Assembly: GCA_963377175.1 (NCBI GenBank) | Contig: CAUJNA010000511.1 | Location: forward strand, 146,255-210,254 | Length of the DNA stretch: 64,000 nucleotides | Direction of reading: 5' to 3' | From: Effrenium voratum | Taxonomy: Eukaryota; Sar; Dinophyceae; Suessiales; Symbiodiniaceae | Part shown: positions 20,900 to 31,159 of the stretch, piece after piece | How positions within the stretch are numbered: position 1 is the first letter of the stretch | How the letters are laid out: every line of letters begins with the position of its first letter | The notes under the pieces: model-generated | Database searches by the model: none | What the model saw: the letters and a program-made list of their open reading frames with translations, nothing else | Told to the model about the DNA's origin: nothing | Program-made: the position numbers and the translations under genes

Positions 20900-21365
20900 A
20901 CATGAGGGCCCAGGGCTGTGAGGATGCTGAAACTCTTGGCTCCGCGGCAAGGGCTGCTCATGCCAAGGCCGGAAACATCTTCAATCAAGCCTGGCCCCTT
21001 CTCAAGAAGGCTAAAGCCGATGTGGTGGAGCCCCCGGATGTTGACTGAAAGAAGAACAAGGTCCATTGAGGCTCCGCGCATTTCCTTTGATGTGGGGTTA
21101 TATTCTTCTGCTGTGCGCGCGCATGAGTGTTACCTCCTCAGTTTCCACCAGAATGTTTCGCCGTTTCATGCTGTGATCAGTGGATCAATCAGTTGTTCAT
21201 GACCAAATGTTGGCCGTGTCATGCTATGAAATGCGCCTGTCAACAGCCGTGAATATGTCAAGCGCATCGTCTCAAATGCCTCTGAGAGCCGGGGAGGGAA
21301 ACTTCGGGAGCTTGCTGCTGCGCTGGGCGACCGGAAGTTGCGAGTGTCCCAGGTGTACTCTCTTG

Positions 21366-21406
21366 TTGTTTCCTTCTTTCTTTCTTTCTTTCTTTCTTTC
21401 TCCTGT

Positions 21407-21446
<40 letters not shown>
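21366..21446. repeat. (TTTC)n and (CT)n microsatellites
   Basis: A TTTC run (about 21368-21402) passes into a CT run (21412-21443), directly left of the TCTCAAGG array. Confidence 0.95.
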
Positions 21447-21447
<1 letters not shown>

Positions 21448-21690
21448 CTTAGGTGTCTCTCAAGGTAGTGTCTCTCAAGGTGGTGTCTCTCAAGGCATGG
21501 CGTCTCTCAAGGCGTGGTGTCTCTCAAGGCGTTGTGTCTCTCAAGATGGTGTCGCTCAAGGCGCGGTGTCTCTCAGAAGGTGGTTCAAGGTGTAGTGTCT
21601 CTCAAGGCGCCGTGTCTCTCACGGTGTGGCGTCTCTCAAGGTTTTTGGTGTGTCTCTCAAGGTGGTGTCTCTCAAGGTGGTGTCTTCAGT
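21447..21690. repeat. TCTCAAGG array (left orientation)
   Basis: About fourteen copies of GTGTCTCTCAAGG-like units at 15-20-bp spacing. This is the reverse complement of the CTTGAGAGACAC units at 23396-23735. Short motifs clustered near both ends in opposite orientation are characteristic of the subterminal regions of CACTA transposons, where they bind transposon protein. Confidence 0.8.
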
Positions 21691-22306
21691 GACTCTGTGT
21701 GGTAACAGTTTGGGAGGGGCTTGGGGGCGTTTGTTTGGAATTTGCCTTGAAGATAAGGCTCTAGAACAATTTGGAAATGACCTTATAGGGTAACTGGTAT
21801 GAACTTGGTGGGTGGAAGAATCAAGCTAACTTAAAGTCACTACCGTGAGAGTGACACTTTGAGAGTGGCCTGCAACCTTGAGAGATGGCACCCTGAGAGG
21901 AACCAAAGCACTTTTGACAGCGCCATGGGAGAGCCATTTCATGCACCCTTGCGTATGTGCGTGTGACTCGAGAACAACAAGCGCCTATGTACAGCCTACG
22001 AATTACAAACCCTGTTACGCCACTGTCCCCTGTGAGCCGTCATGATGTTTTACCACCTGTGCTTGCTTGTGATGCCCCCGGGATGTGCGACAGGCGCAGG
22101 CTGTGTGAGTGAATGCATCTGAGAAGATCGGTTTGTTTTGAATCTTTAGGCTCTGACTATACTTTGAGGGACAACGTGAGCAAGTATACTCAAAGACAAA
22201 GGAAACACAGGAAACACAAGCTAGCCAACAAGCACAGCTCCTGGGCGACACCGCTGCCTGCATGCAGACCAGCTGAAACACAACTGGTACGCTTGTGATC
22301 TTTGCC
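21691..22306. repeat. Inverted-repeat partner and RRM gene upstream region
   Basis: Bases 21848-21912 (GTGAGAGTGACACTTTGAGA, then ACCTTGAGAGATGGCACC and GAGAGGAACC) match the reverse complement of 25028-25105 closely. A separate direct match (GGGAGGGGCTTGGGGGCGTT) is shared by ~21712 and ~24995. The remainder up to 22306 is unique with no gene. It ends at the start codon context TTTGCCATGG of the next gene. Confidence 0.7.
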
Positions 22307-23199
22307 ATGGCTGAGCCCCCGTGCAGGCTGTTCTTAAAGAATGTGCTTGCGCAATACACCCCGGCGGATTTGGAAGCAGAGCTGCGGCAACGGGGGCTGG
22401 GCTACGGCCTTCTTCATATACACCCCGTCCGGAAGGGCGCGCTGGTGGCAGACAAACCGTCTGTCTTCTTCTTGACCTTCGAAACGTGGGCTCAAGTTCA
22501 CAATGCGGCGGTGTCGCTGGCCGGAACCTACTTCCTGTCAAAGTACCCAGTTGTCGCGGAGGCAGCTCGCCCGCGAACAGACGGCGCTGTTTACCCTGTC
22601 AACCTGGCTCCGGTAGCTCCTGCGGCGCCGATCGTGGGTTCGCAAGCCAAGTCTGCCTCAGGGCCACCTTCTTGGCGCGGGGCAGCAGCGGGGCGCGGCG
22701 CAGCGGGGCGTGGCGCAGCGGGGCGTGGCGCAGCGGGGCATGGCGCAGCTTCACCAAGTGTGGCAGGCGGGGCCCGGTTGACCTTGTCCCTCCAGCTCCT
22801 CCACCTCCTCCAGCTCCTCCAGCCCCTCCAGCTCCTCCAGGCCCTCCAGCTCCTGCATCACCTGTGTCAGATACACTTGAGACGGAGGAGATGGAGGAGG
22901 AAACGGTTCAGCGCTGCACTCATGATGACTACATGGTTGATCCAACGGAAGACGCGGACGACTCCGACGATTTGCCTACCACGCCAGAGACAGATGCAGA
23001 GGCGGGCACCTTGCTGCCACTTCCAGTCGGGCCTGTCAAGCTCGAGCCTGCGTTGCCATCGCCATCATTACAGGTTCAGAGGAGCCCAGCATCATCGGCG
23101 GCTTCGGACTCGCGCTCAGCGCGCAGGAGGCGAACAAGGCCCTGGCCTTCCCGTGGCAGAGATCGCTCGCGTGGGCGGAGGAGGCGGAGGCGAAGCTAA
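22307..23199 (+). CDS. RRM-like / RS-tailed protein, one frame change
   Basis: ATG at 22307. Residues ~5-85 resemble an RRM: RLFLKNV suits RNP2, ADKPSVFFLTFETWAQVHNA suits RNP1, with helical segments between. GRGAA repeats (five 15-bp units) follow. At about 22780 the protein-like frame changes: the other frame gives PPAPPPPPAPP, an acidic stretch (EEMEEETVQ, DPTEDADDSDD) and an Arg/Ser-rich end (RDRSRGRRRRRRS). A protein with RRM, linker and RS tail is what splicing or RNA-export factors look like. The frame change may be an indel or an unrecognised intron. It is flanked by inverted CTTGAGAG arrays. Confidence 0.5.
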
Positions 23200-23395
23200 C
23201 GCATGTACACATTGGAGTGAAAAAGGAAAAAGGCGCGCTAGTGTTGTTTTCAAACTTGCTGTGCTGAGATACGTTGAGCGCCAAGCTTTGGGTCATAAAT
23301 CCTGAGCTGTCAGGGGGCACACCTCTAGAAGACTTAGGAGATGAGTCTGCAAAGCGCTGTATGCATGAGTGTGATCTAAAGACAAGCGCTGCCAA

Positions 23396-23735
23396 ACTTC
23401 TTGAGAGAGACACCTCAAGGCTCAAGTCAAGGAACCTTGAAAGACACATTGAGAGAAGCCCCCAGGAAACCTTTAGAGGGAAACCTTGAGAGACACCTTG
23501 AGAGACACTTTGAGAGACACCTTGAGAGACACCTTGAGAGACACCTTGAGATCTTGAGTGACACCTTGAGAGTGACCTTGAGAGAAACTGTAGTAAGAGA
23601 GACCTTGAGAAACCCTGAGAGAACTTTGAGAGATACCCTAAACAACAGACTGTTTGAGAGAATTGTGTGGAGCTACTTCAAAAAAACAACTTGAGGGTTG
23701 CCTTGAGATCCTTGAGAAACTATGAGGGGCAACAC
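23396..23735. repeat. CTTGAGAGACACC array (right orientation)
   Basis: About eighteen copies of CCTTGAGAGACA-like units. They are densest at 23486-23560, where the period is 13 bp (CTTGAGAGACACC), and more degenerate outward (ACCTTGAGAGTGA, ACTTTGAGAGATA). Orientation is opposite to the 21447 array across the RRM-like gene. Confidence 0.85.
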
Positions 23736-24072
23736 GCTGTCAGGACACTGCTGAGAGGGATAATGTATCCTTCACGGCGCAAACCAAATCCAACCCTCCT
23801 TTGTTGGAAGCCAACGCCATTTGATTGAGTTGGGGGGCTGGAGCCACGCAAATCACATGAGGCCTCAAGCAACAGTAAGCCTTTGAAGTTTGCTCTCAAG
23901 GCACGCTTAAGCACTCACAGTCGACGTGAAAGGCGGTCAACTTTCTCATGGCCCCAAACCCTTATACATGTTTCGACGGTTTCTCTCCTTGTTTGTGCTG
24001 ACCTTTGCCACACGCAGGCGTTTGGGAGACATTGCGCACGCATAGCTGCTGCGCAGCTCATTCCATCGCGCC
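23736..24072. other. Spacer, no supported gene
   Basis: Unique sequence leading to the 24073 start codon. No motifs were seen beyond a pyrimidine-rich GTTTCTCTCCTTGTTTGTG stretch ~80 bp upstream of the ATG. Confidence 0.4.
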
Positions 24073-24438
24073 ATGTCCTCGCAACACTTTGAGGGCGACT
24101 CCCAAATGCTTGATCTTGATGCTCTTGATGCTGAAGATGGCGATGAGTTGGGGCCACCTGTTGGCTTCGCAGTCATGAACGATGGAAGCACCCGGGGAAC
24201 CTTGCCAGAATTCCTCAGCCCCGTCACTGCCAGCCTTGCCAACAGCTTGCTCAATCTCATCAAGGACAACAAGAATCAAGACAAGGAGGAGAAGTCTGTG
24301 GAGGGCAACTGCAACATGCAGGAGGAAGAGTGCGGAAAGGGGAAGAGCAAGGCAAAGGACAAGGGTGGCCAAGGAACAAACAACAGTGGCAAGGGCGCGT
24401 CCTCATCATCTACTAAGAAGACAAAGACCAAGAAGTGA
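24073..24438 (+). CDS. Small acidic/Lys-rich hypothetical protein
   Basis: An intact 121-residue frame from an ATG in the context GCGCCATGTC. The first 30 residues are acidic (LDALDAEDGDELGP), the centre is helical (SPVTASLANSLLNLIKDNK) and the tail is Ser- then Lys-rich (SSSSTKKTKTKK), nuclear-localisation-like. No family is recognised. The same GCGCCATG start context precedes the transposase at 28616. Confidence 0.5.
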   Translation: MSSQHFEGDSQMLDLDALDAEDGDELGPPVGFAVMNDGSTRGTLPEFLSPVTASLANSLLNLIKDNKNQDKEEKSVEGNCNMQEEECGKGKSKAKDKGGQGTNNSGKGASSSSTKKTKTKK

Positions 24439-25034
24439 GGCCGGGCGCTTTGCCGACACAGATCGCTCTCCTGAGAGAAAAACAACAATGGGTCTATTTT
24501 GCCATAATGAAGCTAGAGTTCCAGTGTAACACTGGCCACCACTCCCATGGCCACAGCTACGCGCTCACAAGCATGATAACTTGTTTGAGAGCCGGAATGC
24601 CCCTGCTGCGCCAAAGCAACTTGAGGCTCGTCATGCCCCGCAGCCCCGAGTTTGTTCTTAGATATCGATTTCCCAGTAAAAAACAAAGCTGAGTTTCCAG
24701 AAACATACGTTGACAACATGTCTCTCCACATAGGGGGGGGTCGAAGTTTGGTCGAATGTTGGTCGAAACTTCGACCCGTAGTTTGATCGCACTTTGGTCG
24801 TAGTTTGGTCGCAGTTTTGTTAAAACACTGTAAATACCAATGTTTTATGATATGATCATGTAAAACTACGACCAAACTGCGAGTCGAAGTTTCGACCAAC
24901 ATTCGACCAAACTTCGACCCCCCTTTCAACTCCCTTAAATGTGGCAATGAAAAACTGTACTAAAATGGTTGTGAATTTTGAGAGGAACAGTCTTGGGAGG
25001 GGCTTGGGGGCGTTAAGATTCTTTAGGAAACCAA
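24439..25034. repeat. GTCGAAGTTTGGTCG foldback and flanking unique DNA
   Basis: Bases 24733-24921 are an inverted repeat with ~42-bp near-perfect arms, GGGGGGTCGAAGTTTGGTCG outward and its complement at the right. A loop rich in GTAGTTTGGTCGCAG variants lies between. It looks like a small MITE. The same GTTTGGTCGCA motif is at 31074-31150. No gene lies in the rest of the interval. Confidence 0.8.
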
Positions 25035-25354
25035 TATGTTTTGGTTCCTCTCAAGGTGCCATCTCTCAAGGTTGCAGACCACTCTCAAAGTGTCTCTCTC
25101 ACGGCGCGGTCTCTCTGGCGCAAAGGTGTTTCTCCAACAAATGCAATCGTCAAAAGAGTTTCCACTTTAGGTTAGTTTGATTTTCAACCAGCAGGATTGG
25201 GCTCGTTTGTTTGGGCTCACAGGGGTGAGAAGCGACATCGAAAGTGACTGAGAGGAACATGTTGTGAGCAAACCACTGCGCAAACTACGCCTCTCACCTT
25301 TTGCACTGAGTACGTCACCTCCCCAACTTCCCCCGAGTCTTGTTTTCGCCACTC
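25028..25354. repeat. TCTCAAGG cluster (left orientation)
   Basis: GGTTCCTCTCAAGGTGCCATC, ATCTCTCAAGGTTGC and CTCTCAAAGTGTCTCTCTC lie in 25028-25110 and mirror 21848-21912. The rest of the interval to the stop of the kinase-like gene has no further feature. Confidence 0.75.
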
Positions 25355-26464
25355 TCACGTCTCACACCTCCTGAGGAAGCGCTCGCTCAGAGCTTCAAGT
25401 ACCCTAATGGCGTGGTGTCCTTGGTCCTGTGTAAGCTGCATCAGCGCATCCGCAACGTCTTTGCCGAAGTAGTGCTTAATGCTCGCAAAAGCACCCTTGG
25501 TTCTTTTTTTACCAGGCATATACAATGTATTGCTCGAGTCAAATGTAAAGTGGCCAGCGTCAATAAATACAACTTCAAGCTCGCCGCGTTCACGAACTCC
25601 GAGGTTACGAAAGCCAACGTCCATCACCCGAACGCCTGCAAGGGTCGCGCGCGCCAAAATAGCAACAACGTGCTCAGCGAAGTAAACATCAGCGGGAGGA
25701 TGCCGTTCCAAATACTCCTCAGCAGTTTCAAAGCGATCTTGCACCACCGCGTGCAACGGGAATGCCATGTGCCCCTCAAATGAGCAGGTGCCATGCCAGC
25801 TACCATAAACGCCAGGCGCTAGGTCAGGAGCCCACAGGCTCAGCTTCATGTCAGGTTCGTTATCTGACAGGCTTCGCGCAAACTTGATGACCTTTCCAGG
25901 TGGATATTCATACACAATTCTTTGCGACCCCCACGCCACCCTTCTGATAGAGATTTGCTCGCCCCCCACCCACGTAATCGTTGCCACCTCAGGGAAATGG
26001 CTATTCCACTTTTTACCTGAAGAGCATGCCTGGCCATTCAAAATGAACTGCCATGCGCTAGAAGAACTAGATGCTTCCTGCGGTCCCAGCTCAGCGCCCT
26101 TGCAGGCATCCTCACTACTACACAATGCAGGCGCAGGTGAGGCTTCCCTGTGCAAGTAAGCTTGTTCTTGAAGAGTATCAGCTTGTTCTTCCCTGGGCAA
26201 CTCAGCTTGTTCTTGAAGAGTATCAGCTTGTTCTTCCCTGGGCAACTCAGCTTGTTCTGGAACAATTGTTGCAACAGATTCACTGCAGTTGCTGCCTTCG
26301 TCTGAAAAGATAGTCTTGTTGTCTTCATCTTCTACAGGCGGTTCTTCTTCTACATCGTCAGCTGCTTGTATCCCAGCGCGTAGAAGTGCGTCAAGATACC
26401 AACGGCGTCTCATAGCTTCAAGGAATGCGCTGGTGATCAAGTGTAACGCACTCACAAGCGACAT
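25355..26464 (-). CDS. Kinase-fold-like protein with acidic repeat
   Basis: An intact 369-residue frame from an ATG at 26464. Residues ~70-110 are two and a half copies of EQAELPREEQADTLQ. The C-terminal 200 residues have landmarks of the protein-kinase/aminoglycoside-kinase fold: RIVYEYPPGKVIKFAR (beta-3 Lys), AILARATLAGVRVMDVGFRN (a catalytic-loop-like D-x4-N) and VVFIDAGHF (DFG-like). The canonical HRD and glycine loop are absent, so it would be an atypical kinase or pseudokinase. It lies between two CTTGAGAG clusters and opposite in strand to its neighbours. Whether it is cargo of the transposon or host DNA is unknown. Confidence 0.55.
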   Translation of the reverse strand: MSLVSALHLITSAFLEAMRRRWYLDALLRAGIQAADDVEEEPPVEDEDNKTIFSDEGSNCSESVATIVPEQAELPREEQADTLQEQAELPREEQADTLQEQAYLHREASPAPALCSSEDACKGAELGPQEASSSSSAWQFILNGQACSSGKKWNSHFPEVATITWVGGEQISIRRVAWGSQRIVYEYPPGKVIKFARSLSDNEPDMKLSLWAPDLAPGVYGSWHGTCSFEGHMAFPLHAVVQDRFETAEEYLERHPPADVYFAEHVVAILARATLAGVRVMDVGFRNLGVRERGELEVVFIDAGHFTFDSSNTLYMPGKKRTKGAFASIKHYFGKDVADALMQLTQDQGHHAIRVLEALSERFLRRCET

Positions 26465-26739
26465 GCTCCCGACCTTGTTTCATGTAGGGTCTAGCCAATT
26501 ACTGAAGGCCAAACTATAATCGCACGTCTTGCCTGTTCGTGTTCAGAACACATGTGAATTTCAAACAAAAAGGTGTGCTCGAAACTGTGAGGGTGGGATG
26601 TGTTTCCAGGGCAGCGGCCGCCCTTCCCCTTGAACCATGAGAGGTGTGTCACACATTGAGTTGCTTTGCCTCTGCCTGCCTTGTTCAGCATCCAGCCGCT
26701 GTGCAAAGAAACAGCACATTGCCAATTCCCCGCTTGGCC
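26465..26739. other. Divergent upstream region
   Basis: This 275-bp gap lies between the head-to-head kinase-like and Lys-rich genes and should hold both promoters. No TATA box is evident, as is usual for dinoflagellates. Confidence 0.4.
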
Positions 26740-28206
26740 ATGCCAGCTATGAAGAGGCCTGCGGCCAGCGAGGCTACGTCTGGTGCGCCCACGAAAAAGC
26801 CAGCTGCGAACAAGCTGACCATCAATGCCATGGTGGATGACATCAAGACGGCTGCTTCGTCCAAGGATGATGAGGAAGAGAACCAATTGCGCGACAAAGG
26901 AAAAGCCGAGAAATTCGGCAAATTAATGAAGGCTGGGGCATTGCCGCTAGCTGTGGTTCACATGTGGCAAATCGAGTCCAAGAAAGCGCAGAGCCAACGG
27001 CAGTTCCAGACGAATCTGATCAATGGACTGTTCAACAAGCAAACTGATGGATCCTACAAGATGAACACGGAGTCTCACCAGTTCAAAGAGTACCAGAAGA
27101 TCTACGTCCAACACGTCGCCAAGGACAAGAAGAAGGGAATGCCGCGGGGGATCATGTTGGCTTCCGTTTTCCATGGCGACTCCAGGGCCATGGAGGCTAG
27201 CCTTTCTAAGGGCGAGTTGCAGTCGCACAAGGACGATGCGGGTATGGAGTACCTAAGCTTCCGTGAGCTGCAAACCGTGGAGGTCAAGACCAACGAACGT
27301 GGTGAAACAGTTGAGGGGTCCAAGAAGCTCAAAAGCCAGGAGGCCCACACGTTGGCGGGGCTCATGTCGAAGATGAAGTGGGAGTGGGTCTGCAAGAAGG
27401 CAGGGTCCGGGCGTTGCTCTCGGGGCTTGCCTTTTGTCACTATTTGTCACACTCAGGGTTTCTGTGTCGGTGCTGTCAGTCGCTTCGCTTATCAGATGAC
27501 CCCAGGCTGCCCCCCCCCCAATCACTCTCAAAGTCGCATTGCTCTGAACGTGTTTTTGGCTCTCACAGTTTATCGTTTCTCTCAAAGTGTGTGGTCGCTC
27601 TCAAGGTGAGTCTTTGTGCTCTCAAGGCAACGCTCTCACAAGGAAAATGAATGGTTTACGCTGGTTGTGGGTACCTTGAGAGAAACAGTTTCCTGAAACA
27701 ATTGGATGGGGGATAAACATTGCAAAGCTAGCATCCATTCGCCCTTTTCCAGTTTATTCTTACTCTGGACATTCCTTTGGAGAAGTAAAGCTGCAACAAC
27801 TGTGTCCCCACCAGCGCTGCAAGACTTGTGGGCTAAGGCTGATCAGACTCGGCTTGAACAGGATGCTCATCTGCCTGAAGGGTTCCTCAAGACGCTGGGC
27901 AAGGCAGCCACGGCGTGCGACAAGTTGCTGAAAGAGGGCTTGAAGCTTTCCAAGGAAAGGGGCTTGGCGGAGAAGGAGGGAGCCCTCAAGGCTGCCTACG
28001 CCGACCTGACCAAGCACCAGAGCCAGATTGAACACGTCAAGACTTGGAAGGAACTCCCGAACACCGATGGCCCACTCACCAAAGGCGCCTTGGACAACTT
28101 CTTGCTTGACATTGCCCGGGACGTTGACAAGTACAACAGGGAGATCGAAAGCGTCAAGGGCATCCAAGGCGCAACTGAGGCCGCCGCTTCCGTTTTTGTG
28201 TTTTGA
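26740..28206 (+). CDS. Lys/Ala-rich hypothetical protein, probably two exons
   Basis: ATG at 26740 (MPAMKRPAASEATSG, then PTKKPAANK), a basic start common in dinoflagellate nuclear proteins. The first block runs to about 27400 (QSQRQFQTNLINGLFNK, LMSKMKWEWVCKKAG). A non-coding stretch with CTCTCAAGG motifs follows. A second block at about 27800-28206 reads ALQDLWAKADQTRLEQDAHL, LLKEGLKLSKERGLAEKEG, KGALDNFLLDIARDVDKYN and ends ASVFVF and stop. I infer that both belong to one gene of ~370 residues. The junction is not resolved; they could be two genes. The product is helical; function unknown. Confidence 0.5.
27524..27695. repeat. CTCTCAAGG / CCTTGAGAG cluster inside the putative intron
   Basis: TCTCAAAG and TCTCAAGG units at 27524-27650 are followed by one CCTTGAGAGAAAC in the opposite orientation at 27672. 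The opposed orientations could mark the edge between two elements. Confidence 0.6.
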
Positions 28207-28615
28207 AGCACCTTACGGGGCTCCACCTGGCCACAGCAGCTATAAGCGCAAGAATATACTTCAGGCACACCCGTGAATGCGGCGCAAAACATTGCTGAGC
28301 CTCGAGAGGCACACGCGCTGTGGCCCTTTTGAGAGACAAACGCTTGGTAGCTGCGCACACCTTGAGAGACACCCTGAGAGATACCCTGAGAGACACCCTG
28401 AGAGACATATGCTGTTTCCTTGATGTTGCGTAGAACACTGCGACGCACAAAGTTCTTCATATACACACACAAAGGTAACCTTTGAGCGGAAAGGAGCAGG
28501 ATTTGTCAATTGTTGCATGGGTTTGTCAATTGAGCAGAAAACGCTGATTTTACCACACTGAGCATTGTTTGAACATATAAACAAGACTTGCTTCACACTT
28601 TCACCCAGCCGCGCC
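28207..28615. repeat. CCCTGAGAGACA cluster and transposase upstream region
   Basis: About six CTTGAGAGACACC or CCCTGAGAGACA units lie in 28300-28410, right orientation. The rest is AT-richer DNA up to GCGCCATGG at 28611. Direct and complementary GGTTTGTCAATTG phrases occur near 28500. Confidence 0.7.
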
Positions 28616-30621
28616 ATGGATCGCTTACCTAAGCGCAGAAAGATTGGGGGAATCAGGCAGCGCATGGCCAAAGCCACCGCCAACGAACAGGCAGGCAATT
28701 TCACCAATGAAAGCCAGCTTGCCGCGCTCCTCCTGGAACTTTTTGCTTGGGGGGCTATGTCTCCCCAACTGATCCAAGAAATTGCTGCCCTGGCTGTTCG
28801 AGACTTGGAAGCCTCTATGGAAAATGGCCAAGTCCTTGGAGACTTGCGCGTCCTTGCTGGCATAGGCACCAACGGCGCTTACAAAAACAAGCGCCATGCT
28901 GACCTGATGAACAAAGTCGAGCACTTGAGCCAACTACCAGAGCCATTTCGAGTTCGAGTTCCCTTCGCCCTGCCTTTCGGCGAGTCGCTGCAGGGAATGC
29001 TCTTGCCACACCAGCTCTTCGCGTCTTTGTGGCGGGACTACCCAGAAACTTGGCGATCGTCTGTTCTTCCTGATGAGCAAACCCTGCAACGATTTTGGAG
29101 CGCAGTGGATTCTCATCCACAGATGGAGAGCCACCCCATCCGGGACGTTGCCGATTACAAGTCCAAGGTTGTGCCGCTCGCCGTCCATGGAGACGGCGTG
29201 CCGGTGGTCGGTCTTGGCAAAGGGTGGTCCAAAGTTATGACCATGTTTTCGTGGTATTCGTTGATAGGGCAAGGGCAGACCAAAGAAATCTTATTCTGGG
29301 TCTGGAGCATGTATGACCGCATGAGCAAAGGCTCTGTCTCTGAAGGAACCAGAGGCGTTTTCTTTGCAGTGCTACGATGGTCCTTCCTGTGTTTGATGGA
29401 AGGGAAATGGCCAAGCGCCGACTTCCAGGGGAAGAGGCATCTCGGCCACCACAAAAATCATTGGGCGTGGTTTTGTTTTTTGTTCTTATTTAAGGCATTT
29501 TTGTCGCATGCATGGCACCCACACCAAAATAGGAACAAAAGCGTACAAATACAACAAGCTGCGCCCCCCGCAACAACTTTGACGGCCGCCGCAGGTATGT
29601 TGCTGGAAGTGAAGGGCACAGGCTGGCGGGAAAGTGGCTAGCTGGAGGATATCGGGGAGTATTGTTTGCCCTCACAGGGGACCTGGATTATTACAATAAA
29701 ATATTGGGCCTTCCAAACTACTCTTCTGCGGCAGGGCCGTGCTCGCATTGTCAATGCAAAAAGGCGGGCGATGACACATGGACAGATTTTCGGGCAACTG
29801 CAAGCTGGCGAGCCACCAAGTGGACTCCTAGCGCGTGGCGTGCTTGGGAAGAGCATTCTCGATGCCCGCTGCTGTCCCTTCCAGGTGCCTCTTGCTGGAC
29901 AGTCGCCTACGATTGGATGCACGTCAAATACCTAGGCACTGACATGTATCAATACGGATCTGTCTTAGCTTTTCTGTGCCATACGGTCATGGCGAACGAG
30001 CCCGAAGAGAATCTCTCACAGTGCTGGACGTTCTTGAAACAGTTTTTCAAGGACCATGGCACCCCGTCGCCTTTTCGATATTTGAACCGTCTCTCTATGT
30101 TTGTGAGGCAAGGCGGCCGCTTCCCCAAATTGCGGGGCAAAGCTGCCGAGGTCAGGCACTTCGGGGCAGCTTTGCACGCTTTATGGAATGCTCACATGAA
30201 CCCTCATTTGATTCTTCATCGCCGGATCAACTTGATGTTGCAGTTAAACTGCCAGCTGGAGAACATGATCACAGAGTACAAAGACGACTTCGCGTTCCCC
30301 CCTGGGCCTGCTGAGGACTTCGAAAACACATGCACGACAATGCTCCAATTGCAAGCCCAAGTTGCTGAACATTTCTTGGAAGAAGGTATTGCCTATTTCG
30401 ACGTGACTTCGAAATGTCACATGCTGCAAGAGCTCGCCATCCTGGCTCGTCACATCAACCCTCGGCTCATTTGGGTGTTTTGCGGGGAAGACATGATGCA
30501 AAAGATGCAACAAGTGGCGCAGAGCTGCACCAGGGGCAACACCCCGGGCCAAACCAATTTGAAAATGGCCCGCCACTACCGCCTCGGATTGCATTTCTTG
30601 TTCAAGAAACGTCACGGATGA
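28616..30621 (+). CDS. CACTA/tnp2-like DDE transposase, two exons
   Basis: Exon 1 is 28616-29430 and exon 2 is 29622-30621, joined across a 191-bp GA-AG|G intron with matching phase, for ~604 residues. Candidate catalytic residues are VHGDGVPV (D1) and LFALTGDLDYYNKILGL (D2), the latter followed by the zinc-like CSHCQC. The VAYDWMHVKYLG string resembles the D-x-MH motif after D2 in En/Spm-type transposases. The glutamate cannot be placed with certainty. No internal stop disrupts the joined frame, so it may be active or recent. It lies between clusters of CTTGAGAG motifs. Assignment to tnp2 rather than another DDE family (for example KDZ) is inference. Confidence 0.65.
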
Positions 30622-31073
30622 AGGCGTTGCTCTCTGTCTTTCTCACACCCCAAAGCACTTTGCGCTCGCGTACTGTGTGTGCAAAAAAAGGCGCGCCGTC
30701 AAGCTGTCTTTCATGCAACAGACAAGAAAACACGAGGAGCCCGCCAAAGGGGTCATCGCAAATACTTTTCGCAGAAGATCTAAGAGGTTTTTTTTAGGGG
30801 ATCACCTTGAGAGACACACCTTGAGAGATGCATCTTGAAGGGTTTGCTTCGAGAGAGGCGCCTTTGTTAAGAATGCGAGACGAAAATCTCATGGCCTAGC
30901 GCTGCCGAAACGGCGCATGGGAGTTATACCCAAGTGTATCTGCGCGCAAATGCGCTCACATGAAAATATTGTCACATGAACGGGGGGGGAACAAGATTTG
31001 TGTGTAAGAGTGAGAGAGCTTGCGCACAGCGAAAGGCCACAGCAGCGCACGCATGCGCGCGCGCTGTGAAGGG
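30622..31073. repeat. Transposase 3' flank with CTTGAGAG motifs
   Basis: Three right-oriented units (ACCTTGAGAGACACACCTTG, then CATCTTGAAGG and TTCGAGAGAGG) sit at 30802-30862. They mark the likely right subterminal region. No gene lies between here and 31073. Confidence 0.65.
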
Positions 31074-31159
31074 CGGGTCGCAGTTTGGTCGCAGTTTGGT
31101 CGTCAAACATGAGGGGTCGCAGTTTGGTCGCAGTTTGGTCGCAGTTTGGTAGAAATTTG
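31074..31159. repeat. GTCGCAGTTTGGTCG repeats
   Basis: Five copies of GGTCGCAGTTTGGTC in head-to-tail order, related to the arms of the foldback at 24733-24921. Confidence 0.8.
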
